Shown: piece after piece, positions 53,749 through 63,338 of the stretch | Layout: every line of letters starts with the position of its first letter | Position numbering within the stretch: position 1 is the first letter of the stretch | From: Bermanella sp. WJH001 | Lineage (GTDB): Bacteria; Pseudomonadota; Gammaproteobacteria; Pseudomonadales; Oceanobacteraceae | Assembly (NCBI RefSeq): GCF_030070105.1 | Contig: NZ_JASJOO010000003.1 | Coordinates: forward strand, 109,155 to 173,154 | Length of the DNA stretch: 64,000 nt | Reading direction: 5' to 3' | Translations under genes and position numbers: made by a program | The notes under the pieces: generated by a model | What the model was told of the DNA's origin: nothing | The model's database searches: none | What the model saw: the letters and a program-made list of their open reading frames with translations, nothing else

Positions 53749-53997
53749 ATGGGACTACTTGGACTATTTAAAAACGAAGAGCCTAAAAGCGCATCTGTTG
53801 CAAAAGAACGCTTACAGATTTTGGTCACCCACGAGCGTAACCAACGCAATGCACCTGACTACCTGCCGGCATTACAGCGTGAAATCATGGCGGTTGTTTC
53901 AAAATACGTGAATGTTGGTGACGAAGACATCAATGTTCAAATTGATAACCATGAACAGTTATCCGTGCTTGAGCTGAATATCACGCTACCAAATTGA
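53749..53997 (+). CDS. minE: Cell-division topological specificity factor MinE
   Basis: The 82-residue protein has the MinE N-terminal MinD-binding helix (MGLLGLFKNEEPKSASVAKE, RLQILVTHERNQR) and the C-terminal topological domain. It stimulates MinD ATPase and drives the pole-to-pole oscillation. It starts 1 nt after minD stops, so translation is coupled. A strong terminator follows 19 nt after its stop codon. Confidence 0.97.
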   Translation: MGLLGLFKNEEPKSASVAKERLQILVTHERNQRNAPDYLPALQREIMAVVSKYVNVGDEDINVQIDNHEQLSVLELNITLPN

Positions 53998-54015
53998 TGC
54001 CTGATCAAGTGACAC

Positions 54016-54044
54016 AAAAAACGCCAGCTAAGCTGGCGTTTTTT
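54016..54044. terminator. Terminator of minCDE
   Basis: AAAAAACGCCAGC (54016-54028) and GCTGGCGTTTTTT (54032-54044) form a 13-bp perfect stem with a TAA loop, serving minE and the convergent gene. Confidence 0.9.
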
Positions 54045-54065
54045 TATGCTCGTAAGTTTTTCAGA

Positions 54066-54353
54066 TTATGAAAAACTGGCAGGGTCGATCCACTTGCCTA
54101 AAGAGCGACGATCGACGATTAAACCATCCGCATGATCAACAAAGCGAAACACCACCATATCACCAATGGCTACGCCTAAGTCTGTACTGTCGCTTTCGTA
54201 ACGGTACTGGCTGCCATCAATGGTCAGTTGATGACGATAGTATTCAGGTTTGCCTACCCACTCTATGAAGGGACCTTCGCTGGTAACGGCCTGTAACTCA
54301 CCCTTACCTTGTTGCTTTTGAACCTTGTTGCGACGAAATCCACCTCGAGCCAT
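54066..54353 (-). CDS. Small hypothetical protein
   Basis: The 95-residue protein has a basic, glycine-rich N-terminus (MARGGFRRNKVQKQQGKGEL), then a beta-rich part with FIEWVGKPEYYRHQLTIDG and a C-terminal strand-turn. The basic start suggests nucleic-acid or anionic-surface binding, but I recognise no family. It is convergent with minE and divergent from the parvulin gene. Confidence 0.55.
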   Translation of the reverse strand: MARGGFRRNKVQKQQGKGELQAVTSEGPFIEWVGKPEYYRHQLTIDGSQYRYESDSTDLGVAIGDMVVFRFVDHADGLIVDRRSLGKWIDPASFS

Positions 54354-54478
54354 GTACTCCCCCTAATACTCATGATCTTTATTGGCAGTAACGACTGCCT
54401 CGTGGGCGACGCATTCTACCTACTTGAACCTTGTGTTAATAGTCTAGACTGTAAATGAACCGCCCTTGAGTGAAAATC

Positions 54479-54745
54479 ATGGAAGCAAAGCATATTTTAT
54501 TAAAAACCCCTTTATTAGTAGAACCCATTCTTCAGGCGATCAATCAAGGGGCTGACTTTGCGCAGCTTGCTCGTGAACACAGTGCCTGCCCAAGTGGCAG
54601 CAATGGTGGCGACTGGGGGAAACTGGATCAGTCGGTGTTACCTCAATCGATTCTTGAGGCTCTAAACGAAGCGAACATCGGCGATGTCATTGGCCCACTT
54701 GAAAGCCGCCATGGCCTGCACCTCATCAAACTAGAAGGCCTTTAA
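54479..54745 (+). CDS. ppiC: Parvulin-type peptidyl-prolyl isomerase (PpiC-like)
   Basis: The 88-residue protein is a single parvulin domain: EAKHILLKT at the start, FAQLAREHSACPSGSNGGDWG in the middle and GPLESRHGLHLIKLEG at the end. The active-site His pair and the SACPSGSNGG loop are present. It is cytoplasmic, as no signal peptide exists, and catalyses proline isomerisation. The ATG at 54479 is preferred to the GTG at 54470 because GAGTG sits ahead of it. Confidence 0.93.
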   Translation: MEAKHILLKTPLLVEPILQAINQGADFAQLAREHSACPSGSNGGDWGKLDQSVLPQSILEALNEANIGDVIGPLESRHGLHLIKLEGL

Positions 54746-54755
54746 TTGAGACATA

Positions 54756-54783
54756 AAAAAAGCGAGCCTAAGCTCGCTTTTTT
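54756..54783. terminator. Bidirectional terminator
   Basis: AAAAAAGCGAGC (54756-54767) and GCTCGCTTTTTT (54772-54783) form a 12-bp perfect stem with a CTAA loop between the convergent parvulin and trxB genes. Confidence 0.9.
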
Positions 54784-54797
54784 AACTGATGCTTCGG

Positions 54798-56152
<1,355 letters not shown>

Positions 56153-56866
56153 ATGACCGACCACATTCAAAAGAGCCGCCTCGGATCGTTATTAATCAAA
56201 AAGGGATTAATTACTCAACTACAACTTGATACCGCCCTTAAATCTCAGCTCACTTCAGGCTTACGCTTGGGTGAAGCGCTAATTGAGCAAGGCATCTTAA
56301 CCGAGCGCCAACTTAAAAAAGCCCTGAAGAAACAAAATCGCCACCGCCTATGGGCCGCGATGATTGCCGTACTCCTTGGCCCCATGTCATTTGGTGCATT
56401 TGCGAGTCAATCTAATTCATCTCAAAACGAAGCCACAAGTTCGTCCTTAATGAGTCAGTATCAAGGCCTAAAAGCACTTGATGACGATGAATTAGCCAGC
56501 ATTGATGGCCAAGGTTTTCAAAATGCCCAAGACGCCTTTAACAACCTAATAGACCAAGCACAAGGTGGCGATATTAGTGATGAAAACAACCTTGGTGCTC
56601 TCGATGAGCTAGCCACACTGCTAAACCCTATTGCCAGTGTGTTAGATGCGGACATCACCATCAAAGGGGTTAAACAAAATACCAACAAACAAACCAAGCT
56701 GAACGCAGACGGCAGTATTGAATTGGCACTGCCTAGTGAAATTGAAGAAATTGCTTTTCGTAATCTACGCGTTAAGGGCGATCAATCCGGTCGCACCTTG
56801 GGTGATGTGGTCGTCAGTAATATTCGTTTTTCAGATCAATCTAGTATTCGCATTCGTGTGCATTAA
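56153..56866 (+). CDS. MshEN-domain protein with membrane segment, no ATPase
   Basis: The 237-residue protein starts with an MshEN-type (GspE N-terminal) region of two repeats, LGSLLIKKGLITQLQLDTAL and LGEALIEQGILTERQLKKAL, the kind that binds cyclic-di-GMP in MshE. A hydrophobic segment (about 65-83) then looks like a membrane helix, followed by a soluble part with LDDDELASIDGQGFQ, similar in style to the GQ-motif repeats of Acinetobacter FilA-type pilus proteins. No ATPase domain exists. ATG at 56153 has AGGA ahead. It precedes the PhoH gene by 238 nt. Confidence 0.65.
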   Translation: MTDHIQKSRLGSLLIKKGLITQLQLDTALKSQLTSGLRLGEALIEQGILTERQLKKALKKQNRHRLWAAMIAVLLGPMSFGAFASQSNSSQNEATSSSLMSQYQGLKALDDDELASIDGQGFQNAQDAFNNLIDQAQGGDISDENNLGALDELATLLNPIASVLDADITIKGVKQNTNKQTKLNADGSIELALPSEIEEIAFRNLRVKGDQSGRTLGDVVVSNIRFSDQSSIRIRVH

Positions 56867-57104
56867 ACGCTATTCACAATAAACCAGACGTTGGCGTAAG
56901 CTTTCTAAATTATTTAATGCGATATAAAAGGAGATAAAAAAGCGAAAAAAATCGTTGCCAAGCACGACAAATACCAGTTGAATGGAAGTGCAAGTTCATT
57001 TCGAACTCACAGGGCTGCTAATACCAAAATGGCCCACGCCTAAAGCAGAAGGTAGTCGCTTACGGTTTACGCATCGCCTGCGCGTTCGCTAAAAGGAGTG
57101 CTGA

Positions 57105-58478
57105 ATGCCCAACCGCCGTCGTACCAAAGCTTACGTTATTGATACTAATGTTTTAATTCACGACCCCTCCGCAATATTTAATTTTGAAGAACATCAAGTG
57201 GTCATCCCCATGACCGTGTTAGAAGAACTCGACCACCTTAAACTTTCAAAGTCTGGCGTTTCCATGGAATGCCGACAAGCCATTCGCAATATCGATAAAA
57301 TTTTAGGCGAAGCCAGCCCTGAAGAAATTAGCGATGGTGTCGCCATGCCCGCAGCGGGTGAAAAACACGGTTTTTTAAGTGTGTTAATGGATAAACCTGT
57401 TCAACAAAGCACTGTTTTACCTAACGATTTAAATGATAACAAAATCATCAATAGTTTGATTTTTTTACAGCAGCAGCGACCTAAAACACAAATTGTACTG
57501 GTCACTAAAGATATCAACATGCGACTTAAAGCGCGTGGTTGTGGTATTGCAGCAGAGGATTATCACAATGACCAGCTGGTCAGTGATATTGAATCACTCA
57601 CAAAAGGTTTCCACGAATTTAAAAATAGTTTTTGGGACACCATAAATAAAGTTGAAACCGCACACGAGCCTGGCCGCACCGTTCATAAAATTGCACGAGA
57701 AGAGTTATCAAAAGATGTGTTCATTAATCAATACATTATTGATGAACAAGGATTTGTTGCACGAATTTGTGATATGGACGATAAGATTGTCACCCTATGG
57801 GATCGCTCACGCGATCACTTAATGCAACAACAAGCGTGGGGGTTAACGCCACGTGATATTTACCAAGCCGTTGCACTGGATTTACTACTGGATCCAGACA
57901 TTCATCTAGTGAATTTAACCGGTGCCGCAGGCTCAGGTAAAACCATATTGGCACTGGCTGCGGCCATTGATATGACCGTTTCACAAAATCGCTATACACG
58001 CATCATTGCCACCCGAAGTGTGCGCGGCCTAGATGAAGACATTGGTTTTTTACCCGGAACTGAGGCCGAAAAAATGGAGCCTTGGTTGGGTGCAATCACA
58101 GATAACCTTGAAGCCCTTCACATGGAAGATGAAAGCACCCATGGCAGCATTGATTACATTTTACAAAAAGTGCCGCTGCACTTTAAATCCCTCAATTATA
58201 TTCGAGGGCGCAGCTTTCAAAAAAGCCTCATCATAATTGATGAAAGCCAAAATCTAACCCCACACCAAATGAAGACCATAATCACTCGAGCCGGTGCTGG
58301 TTCTAAAGTGGTGTGTTTGGGTAACTTAGCCCAAATCGACACGCCATACTTAAATGCAACCAGCTCTGGCCTCACCTACCTTAACGAACGCTTTAAAGGT
58401 TTCTCGTTAGGTGGTGGTATAGAACTTCAAGGGGTGCCAAGATCTGCATTGGCGGAATACGCAGAAACGCACTTATAA
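57105..58478 (+). CDS. PIN-PhoH family protein
   Basis: The 457-residue protein has an N-terminal PIN nuclease-like domain (AYVIDTNVLIHDPSAIFNFE, VVIPMTVLEELDHLK) and a C-terminal PhoH NTPase with Walker A GAAGSGKT (273-280), RSVRGLDEDIGFLPG and Walker B IIIDESQNLTPHQMK. The PIN acidic residues are largely intact. The family (PhoH2/YlaK type) has RNA-unwinding and RNase activity in related bacteria. It has an AAAAGGAG ribosome site. The preceding 238 nt contain no gene. Confidence 0.92.
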   Translation: MPNRRRTKAYVIDTNVLIHDPSAIFNFEEHQVVIPMTVLEELDHLKLSKSGVSMECRQAIRNIDKILGEASPEEISDGVAMPAAGEKHGFLSVLMDKPVQQSTVLPNDLNDNKIINSLIFLQQQRPKTQIVLVTKDINMRLKARGCGIAAEDYHNDQLVSDIESLTKGFHEFKNSFWDTINKVETAHEPGRTVHKIAREELSKDVFINQYIIDEQGFVARICDMDDKIVTLWDRSRDHLMQQQAWGLTPRDIYQAVALDLLLDPDIHLVNLTGAAGSGKTILALAAAIDMTVSQNRYTRIIATRSVRGLDEDIGFLPGTEAEKMEPWLGAITDNLEALHMEDESTHGSIDYILQKVPLHFKSLNYIRGRSFQKSLIIIDESQNLTPHQMKTIITRAGAGSKVVCLGNLAQIDTPYLNATSSGLTYLNERFKGFSLGGGIELQGVPRSALAEYAETHL

Positions 58479-58597
58479 ACATTCATGTATTCGCCATTCT
58501 CATCCACATTTAATGAGAATGGCGAAATCCACCCATTTGACGAAATGCCCTTCTTTACCTAAATTTTTAATAGGTATAAATGCCAAGGATAATAAAT

Positions 58598-59014
58598 ATG
58601 AAGGGAATATGGCTTTTCTTAGCCCTGTTAAGCACCTCAGCCATGGCAGCTGAAGGTAATGACACCATATACGAGCTTTCTGTTTCCACTGACAGCAGTT
58701 GGACAAGCATCGAGATTCGCGATGATGCTGAGTGGGTCAACGCCCCTCCAGGAAAAACCATCAGTGTGAATGGCCGCAGCGGTATTAAGTCATACACTCT
58801 TTCACCTAAAAAAATGCACTTGCGCACCATGGGCCGCGGTGAGATCACTATGAACCTCTTTGTAAAATCGAAAAACTCGGTATTAGGTTTAGAAATGTGT
58901 AAAGGCAAATCTTCGAGCTACATTTGGATTAAATCCAGCCAAAGTAAACAGAAAAACGACACCAAACAAAAAGACTATTGCGAAAAAGCAGCACTGGTTT
59001 TACAGCTTCACTAA
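58598..59014 (+). CDS. Hypothetical secreted protein
   Basis: The 138-residue protein has a signal peptide (MKGIWLFLALLSTSAMA) and a beta-rich body with no recognised domain; two cysteines (about 105 and 126) may form a disulfide. AAGGA lies ahead of the ATG at 58598; the frame start at 58580 overlaps that site. It follows the PhoH gene by 119 nt. Confidence 0.6.
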   Translation: MKGIWLFLALLSTSAMAAEGNDTIYELSVSTDSSWTSIEIRDDAEWVNAPPGKTISVNGRSGIKSYTLSPKKMHLRTMGRGEITMNLFVKSKNSVLGLEMCKGKSSSYIWIKSSQSKQKNDTKQKDYCEKAALVLQLH

Positions 59015-59360
59015 GCTGAATTTTGTTCTACCTCATATAAAGCCACAGTAGACTGCACTGCGGCCCCGTAGTGTGATCTTCAACCGAGATTCAACGCCCC
59101 CTCGACGCGAAAAGCGACGCAGCCAAAGCGGGGGCAATCCCTTAACCTGCCTGATGAAACACTCAGATTCTTCACAAAAGTAAAAATAGGTCCCCGATCA
59201 AAGCGCTTCGCGCGTCGGGGATAAACGTTTTTATGATCAAATTGTGTGACAGTGGTGCTGTCCACCGGTGTTTTTAATATGTAATACCTCCTTCCCACTT
59301 TTTACAGGCACAAAAAAACCAAGAACTCGTCTTGGTTTTTTAATTAAGCTCAAATCTAAA
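59015..59360. other. 346-nt gap with GC-rich hairpins
   Basis: Two REP-like inverted repeats lie here: GCCCCC (59096-59101)/GGGGGC (59130-59135) and TCCCCGA (59191-59197)/TCGGGGA (59215-59221), the latter with an inner GCGC-TTC-GCGC stem. The right end holds a terminator. An ORF on the minus strand crosses both hairpins and is not credible. Confidence 0.55.
59313..59341. terminator. Intrinsic terminator
   Basis: AAAAAACCAAGA (59313-59324) and TCTTGGTTTTTT (59330-59341) form a 12-bp perfect stem with an ACTCG loop. It lies 20 nt after the stop of the minus-strand gene at 59361. Confidence 0.85.
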
Positions 59361-59690
59361 CTAAGCAGTTGGGGTGATGTTTTTGACCACTCTTGAGGTG
59401 AAGTACACAATGCCATCTTTTAAGTCGGCCACTTCAATTTGGTTTTGACCAAAAGGCGATAACTTAACAGAGCTAATCGCCAAGCCCTGAGCACTGATTA
59501 AGTTACGGTCAACGTCATTAAAATGAGGATGCATAAATGCAAAGCTCTGACGCTCATTATCGCGTTCTAGTGTCACCACAAGCTGGGGGTCGGCTAATTC
59601 ATTACCACGGTAGTAATTCACATAACTCACTTCAAACGATGAATCGAATTGAAATAGTACTTGTGCGCTTTGTTGCTTGCTTAGACTCAT
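59361..59690 (-). CDS. Conserved hypothetical protein
   Basis: The 109-residue soluble protein is beta-rich, with LFQFDSSFEVSYVNYYRGNE and a C-terminal VYFTSRVVKNITPTA. I recognise no family. The ATG at 59690 has AGGTT ahead; the TTG at 59699 is an unlikely start. It is divergent from the YbgA-type gene with a 372-nt gap. Confidence 0.55.
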   Translation of the reverse strand: MSLSKQQSAQVLFQFDSSFEVSYVNYYRGNELADPQLVVTLERDNERQSFAFMHPHFNDVDRNLISAQGLAISSVKLSPFGQNQIEVADLKDGIVYFTSRVVKNITPTA

Positions 59691-60062
59691 ATTAATCAAC
59701 CTAGTAAATGAAACCCTATATTAAATATCTAGTCCGGTTTAACTCGGTTTGCAAAGACAAGCCCCATAAAAACTAACAAATAATTAAAGCTGTAATACTT
59801 ATAGCTAATTCAGCTAAATTCTTATGTGTACCTGCCTTGATATTCTTAAAATCCTGCTCACACCCTGAAATATGTTACATCTTCATTAAACACCAAGCCT
59901 TATTCACTTAATAGATAAAAAATAGACACAAACTGACAATTAATGCATATAAAGATAAGTCAGCGAAAAAGGTCCAAACCATTATTACAAGCGTACAAAT
60001 ACACAGTTACACAGAAATAGACTATGGTAGTCACAATATATTCTGCATATTCGGAGTAGAAA
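59691..60062. other. 372-nt A/T-rich divergent promoter region
   Basis: No gene is visible. The region is very A/T-rich, with many short A and T tracts. A GGAG ribosome site for the next gene lies at 60054-60057. I cannot fix a -10/-35 pair or operator. Confidence 0.4.
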
Positions 60063-61022
60063 ATGGGAATTAAAGTTGGCATCAGTGCTTGCTTACTGGG
60101 TGAAAAAGTCCGATACAATGGTGGTCATAAGCGCTCTCGCTACTTAGAGGACGTCTTATCAGAATATTTTGATTACACCCCCATTTGCCCTGAAATGGGC
60201 ATAGGTATGGGTGTACCTAGAAAACCCATTCGTTTAATCACCACATCTGGTAATAATGAAACGGGCATAGAAGCCGCATTAAGTGATGACAACAATGTGC
60301 GCTTTACTCAACAACTTAAAGATTACGCCAAACACCAAGCAAGCCAACTAACAGATAGTTGCGGCTACATTTTTATGCAAAAAAGCCCAAGTTGCGGTTA
60401 CACCCGCGTCAAACTTTATCATGAGAATGGAAACCCTTTAGAAGTAGCACAAGGTATATACGCCGCTGAGCTAGATCGTCTGCTGCCTTTGATGCCCAAA
60501 GAAGAAGCTGGGCGTTTAAGTGATGCCATGATCCGAGAAAATTTCATTACCCGCGTGATGGCCTTTCATGACTGGCAAGAAAATGTTGCCAGCAACATCA
60601 CTTCTAAAAATTTATTAGACTTCCATGTGCGCTATAAATATTTACTCATGGCACACCATATTCAAAGTTACCAAATACTTGGCCAGTCATTAAGCAACTT
60701 AAAAGCTAAACCGTTAAATGAAATTGCTCATGATTACATTACAACGTTTATGGACGCCCTGAAGCACATTGCTAATCGCAAAAAAAATACCAATGTTCTG
60801 CAGCACTTGCAGGGCTACCTTAAAAACGACTTAAGTGCCGATGAGAAACAAGAAATGCTAGAGTTGGTTAACCAGTATCGTACTGGCTTGGTGCCTATTG
60901 TTGTGCCTCTGACATTACTTAATCATCACATTAAGAAACACACAGATGACGATAATTATTTACGAAAACAAAAATACCTAAACCCTCACCCTTATGAACT
61001 GGGCTTACGTAACGCCATCTAA
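60063..61022 (+). CDS. ybgA: DUF523-DUF1722 (YbgA-type) protein
   Basis: The 319-residue protein joins an N-terminal DUF523 domain (GISACLLGEKVRYNGGHKRS, CPEMGIGMGVPRKPIRL, SPSCGY) and a C-terminal DUF1722/YbgA domain (FHVRYKYLLMAHHIQSYQIL). Conserved cysteines (about 10, 43 and 110) could hold a metal or cluster. In many bacteria such genes sit beside photolyase genes, but no photolyase lies here. Function is unknown. Confidence 0.88.
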   Translation: MGIKVGISACLLGEKVRYNGGHKRSRYLEDVLSEYFDYTPICPEMGIGMGVPRKPIRLITTSGNNETGIEAALSDDNNVRFTQQLKDYAKHQASQLTDSCGYIFMQKSPSCGYTRVKLYHENGNPLEVAQGIYAAELDRLLPLMPKEEAGRLSDAMIRENFITRVMAFHDWQENVASNITSKNLLDFHVRYKYLLMAHHIQSYQILGQSLSNLKAKPLNEIAHDYITTFMDALKHIANRKKNTNVLQHLQGYLKNDLSADEKQEMLELVNQYRTGLVPIVVPLTLLNHHIKKHTDDDNYLRKQKYLNPHPYELGLRNAI

Positions 61023-61044
61023 TTTATTAAATATTCATTAACCC

Positions 61045-61077
61045 ACCAGCAAGGCGTTCTTTCCTTGCTGGTTTTTT
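61045..61077 (+). terminator. Intrinsic terminator of the ybgA-type gene
   Basis: ACCAGCAAGG (61045-61054) and CCTTGCTGGT (61063-61072) form a 10-bp stem with an 8-nt loop, followed by TTTTTT. It ends 41 nt before the TonB receptor start. Confidence 0.85.
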
Positions 61078-61118
61078 GTTACAGTCTGCGCAAAATAAAA
61101 ACATAGCAGGATCGCTAT

Positions 61119-63182
61119 ATGAATCGCTCTATTTTACTCACAGCATTGTCTTTAAGTGCTCTAAGTGTGTTTAGCCATGCACAAACCTCTGATGAGGATG
61201 TGGCTGAGCTTTCTACCATTAATGTCAGTGGCAGCGAACTCAAAGGTCCGCAAATCAGCACTGAGAAACTATTAAAAGTGCCAGGTGCTGGCAACGACCC
61301 CTTAAAAGCCGTAGAAGCCCTTCCTGGTGTTGTACTGGGTGGATTCGGCCCATTTAGTGTTCCTGCTGTAAGGGGCTCAAGCCCTAACGATAATATTTAT
61401 ATCACTGACTTTTTGCCTGTTGGTTATGTTTTCCATAACGACGGCGGAAGCACCTATAACGACAACATCATCGAAGACTTCAGTCTTAAAGCAGGCGCTT
61501 GGGGGCCTGAATACAGCAATGCCATTGGTGCTGTTTTAGCGACAAAACTGCGCGATCCATACCAAGAACCTATTCGCACTACATTAGACTTAAGTTTTTT
61601 ACGGGCAGGTGGTTTAGTTGAAGGGGCCGTAAGCGATGACAGCGCCTTTTATTTTTCCTATCGCCGCAGTTTATTAGAGTTTTATGTAGAAAACTTTGTG
61701 GATGAAGATGAGCTGACCTTCACTGAGGTGCCTAAAAACAGCGACTATCAATTTAAATATCAATGGCGCATGAGCCCGGTTTCAAATTTGCGTTTTATTG
61801 CCACCGGTGCAAACGACAGCGTGGGCATCGACTTTGGTCCTGAGTCCGATGACCTTGCTCGTGAGCCGGCGCTTGCTGGCGGGCTAGACGCCGACACCTA
61901 TTATCACAACCAAGGCATCGTGTTTGATACCGTTTTGGATGGTGGCACCGCCACTATCTTGTCTTTAAGTCGTAAAGAAGAAGACGTGAGTTTTTCTGTG
62001 GGCACATTATTTGAGTTAGATGCCATCAACTACGAATACCGCTTAAAAAACTATTACTTTACGCCTCTTAATAATGGCGACACGTTTCGTTATGGTTTTG
62101 ACCTGAGCAACACAGAAATTGAATACACCGCCAGCGGCCTGTACTCCCCTTGTAATGATGAAGTAGGCGATGAGTGCCCACCTGCTTCACTGGGTGAAGT
62201 ATTTGATAATGAAGACTCACTCACCATCAACGGGCTCTATACATTTGTGGCCTATGACTGGTTAGCGACACCAGACCTAGAAGTAACCCTTGGTTTAGGT
62301 AACAGCTACAACGACTTTAACGAAGAGCAACTTCTACAACCTAGAATTTCCAGCCGTTATAGCTTGAATGACAGCTGGACATTAACTGCCGCCGTTGGTC
62401 GTCATAGCCAGTTTATTCGTGAGTTTCGTTTTATTGCAAAAGAGTTGGGTAACCCAGACCTAAAACAACCCATTGCTAACCACTATGTAGTGGGTTTTGA
62501 GCACCAAATTGATGACTCATTAAGCACCAAGCTAGAAGTATATTACAAAGACATTGATAACCTTGTGGCTGCTAACACCAAAAACACCACGCCACCGTAT
62601 TTAAATAATGCTAACGGCACAGCCTATGGTCTTGAATTACTGATTAATAAAAATCTAACCGATAAATGGTATGGCTGGTTAAGTGTGGCCTACAGTAAAA
62701 CCAAGCGTGAAAATGAAGACTCTGGACTAGAAATTGATTACGAGCTTGACCGCCCTTGGATTGTTAACCTAGTGGCTAATTATCAAAAGAACGAGAAAAC
62801 CTCGTATGGCTTTAAATGGCGCTATCAAAGTGGCAGCTTAGTCACACCCATAACCGGTGCAACGCCGTTTTATAGTTGTGGCCTAGATGGCAACGGTAAC
62901 CCACAATACTCCAGCACCATCGAAGCCGGTTGTAATTCAGACCCTTACATTTACGACCCAATCGAAGGCAAACCAAACTCACAACGTCTGTCGGCTTATC
63001 ATCGCTTAGACTTCCGTATTGATCACGATTTATCAGGGCGCAGCACCTTATATTTTGAAATCATCAATTTATATAATCGCGCCAACGTAAGTGACATTAG
63101 TTATAACAAAGACTATACCGAGGCCGAAGACGTGACATCACTGCCGACCATATTCTCAGTGGGTACCAAACTGGTATTTTGA
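61119..63182 (+). CDS. TonB-dependent outer-membrane receptor
   Basis: The 687-residue protein has a signal peptide (MNRSILLTALSLSALSVFSH), a plug domain (about 45-160: NDPLKAVEALPGVVLGGFGP and VPAVRGSSPNDNIYITDFLP) and a 22-strand-type barrel ending in FSVGTKLVF with a terminal aromatic. The TonB box may be in STINVSG. Two cysteine pairs in extracellular loops (about 343 and 350, 588 and 604) may form disulfides. The ligand is unknown. It has a GCAGGA ribosome site. No energising exbB/exbD/tonB genes are nearby. Confidence 0.9.
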   Translation: MNRSILLTALSLSALSVFSHAQTSDEDVAELSTINVSGSELKGPQISTEKLLKVPGAGNDPLKAVEALPGVVLGGFGPFSVPAVRGSSPNDNIYITDFLPVGYVFHNDGGSTYNDNIIEDFSLKAGAWGPEYSNAIGAVLATKLRDPYQEPIRTTLDLSFLRAGGLVEGAVSDDSAFYFSYRRSLLEFYVENFVDEDELTFTEVPKNSDYQFKYQWRMSPVSNLRFIATGANDSVGIDFGPESDDLAREPALAGGLDADTYYHNQGIVFDTVLDGGTATILSLSRKEEDVSFSVGTLFELDAINYEYRLKNYYFTPLNNGDTFRYGFDLSNTEIEYTASGLYSPCNDEVGDECPPASLGEVFDNEDSLTINGLYTFVAYDWLATPDLEVTLGLGNSYNDFNEEQLLQPRISSRYSLNDSWTLTAAVGRHSQFIREFRFIAKELGNPDLKQPIANHYVVGFEHQIDDSLSTKLEVYYKDIDNLVAANTKNTTPPYLNNANGTAYGLELLINKNLTDKWYGWLSVAYSKTKRENEDSGLEIDYELDRPWIVNLVANYQKNEKTSYGFKWRYQSGSLVTPITGATPFYSCGLDGNGNPQYSSTIEAGCNSDPYIYDPIEGKPNSQRLSAYHRLDFRIDHDLSGRSTLYFEIINLYNRANVSDISYNKDYTEAEDVTSLPTIFSVGTKLVF

Positions 63183-63190
63183 TCGTGACG

Positions 63191-63218
63191 TGTTAGATGT
63201 TAGATGTTAGATGTTAGA
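63191..63218. repeat. Tandem repeat, 4 x TGTTAGA
   Basis: The 7-bp unit TGTTAGA is repeated four times without error, 9 nt after the TonB receptor stop codon. It is a short microsatellite without other visible role. Confidence 0.95.
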
Positions 63219-63257
63219 TAGTTTGTAGGGTGGGCACTGACCACCGACAACTGCTTG

Positions 63258-63276
63258 TGTCGGGCCATGCCCGACA
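63258..63276. repeat. Perfect short palindrome
   Basis: TGTCGGGC (63258-63265) and GCCCGACA (63269-63276) form an 8-bp stem with a CAT loop, inside a GTAGGGTGGGC-type sequence (from 63227) that resembles a dispersed repeat of marine gammaproteobacteria. It could act as a terminator for the receptor gene. Confidence 0.5.
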
Positions 63277-63338
63277 TACTCTAAACCGTTTAGAAATGAA
63301 ACATAACCTGCTATTAACTCGCCCCCGCGAGTGAATCA

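Noticed and set aside
59080-59298. Minus-strand frame over the REP-like hairpins
   Set aside because: It translates two palindromes and has no ribosome site or conserved features.
63191-63218. CRISPR-like repeat
   Set aside because: A 7-bp tandem unit with no spacers is a microsatellite.
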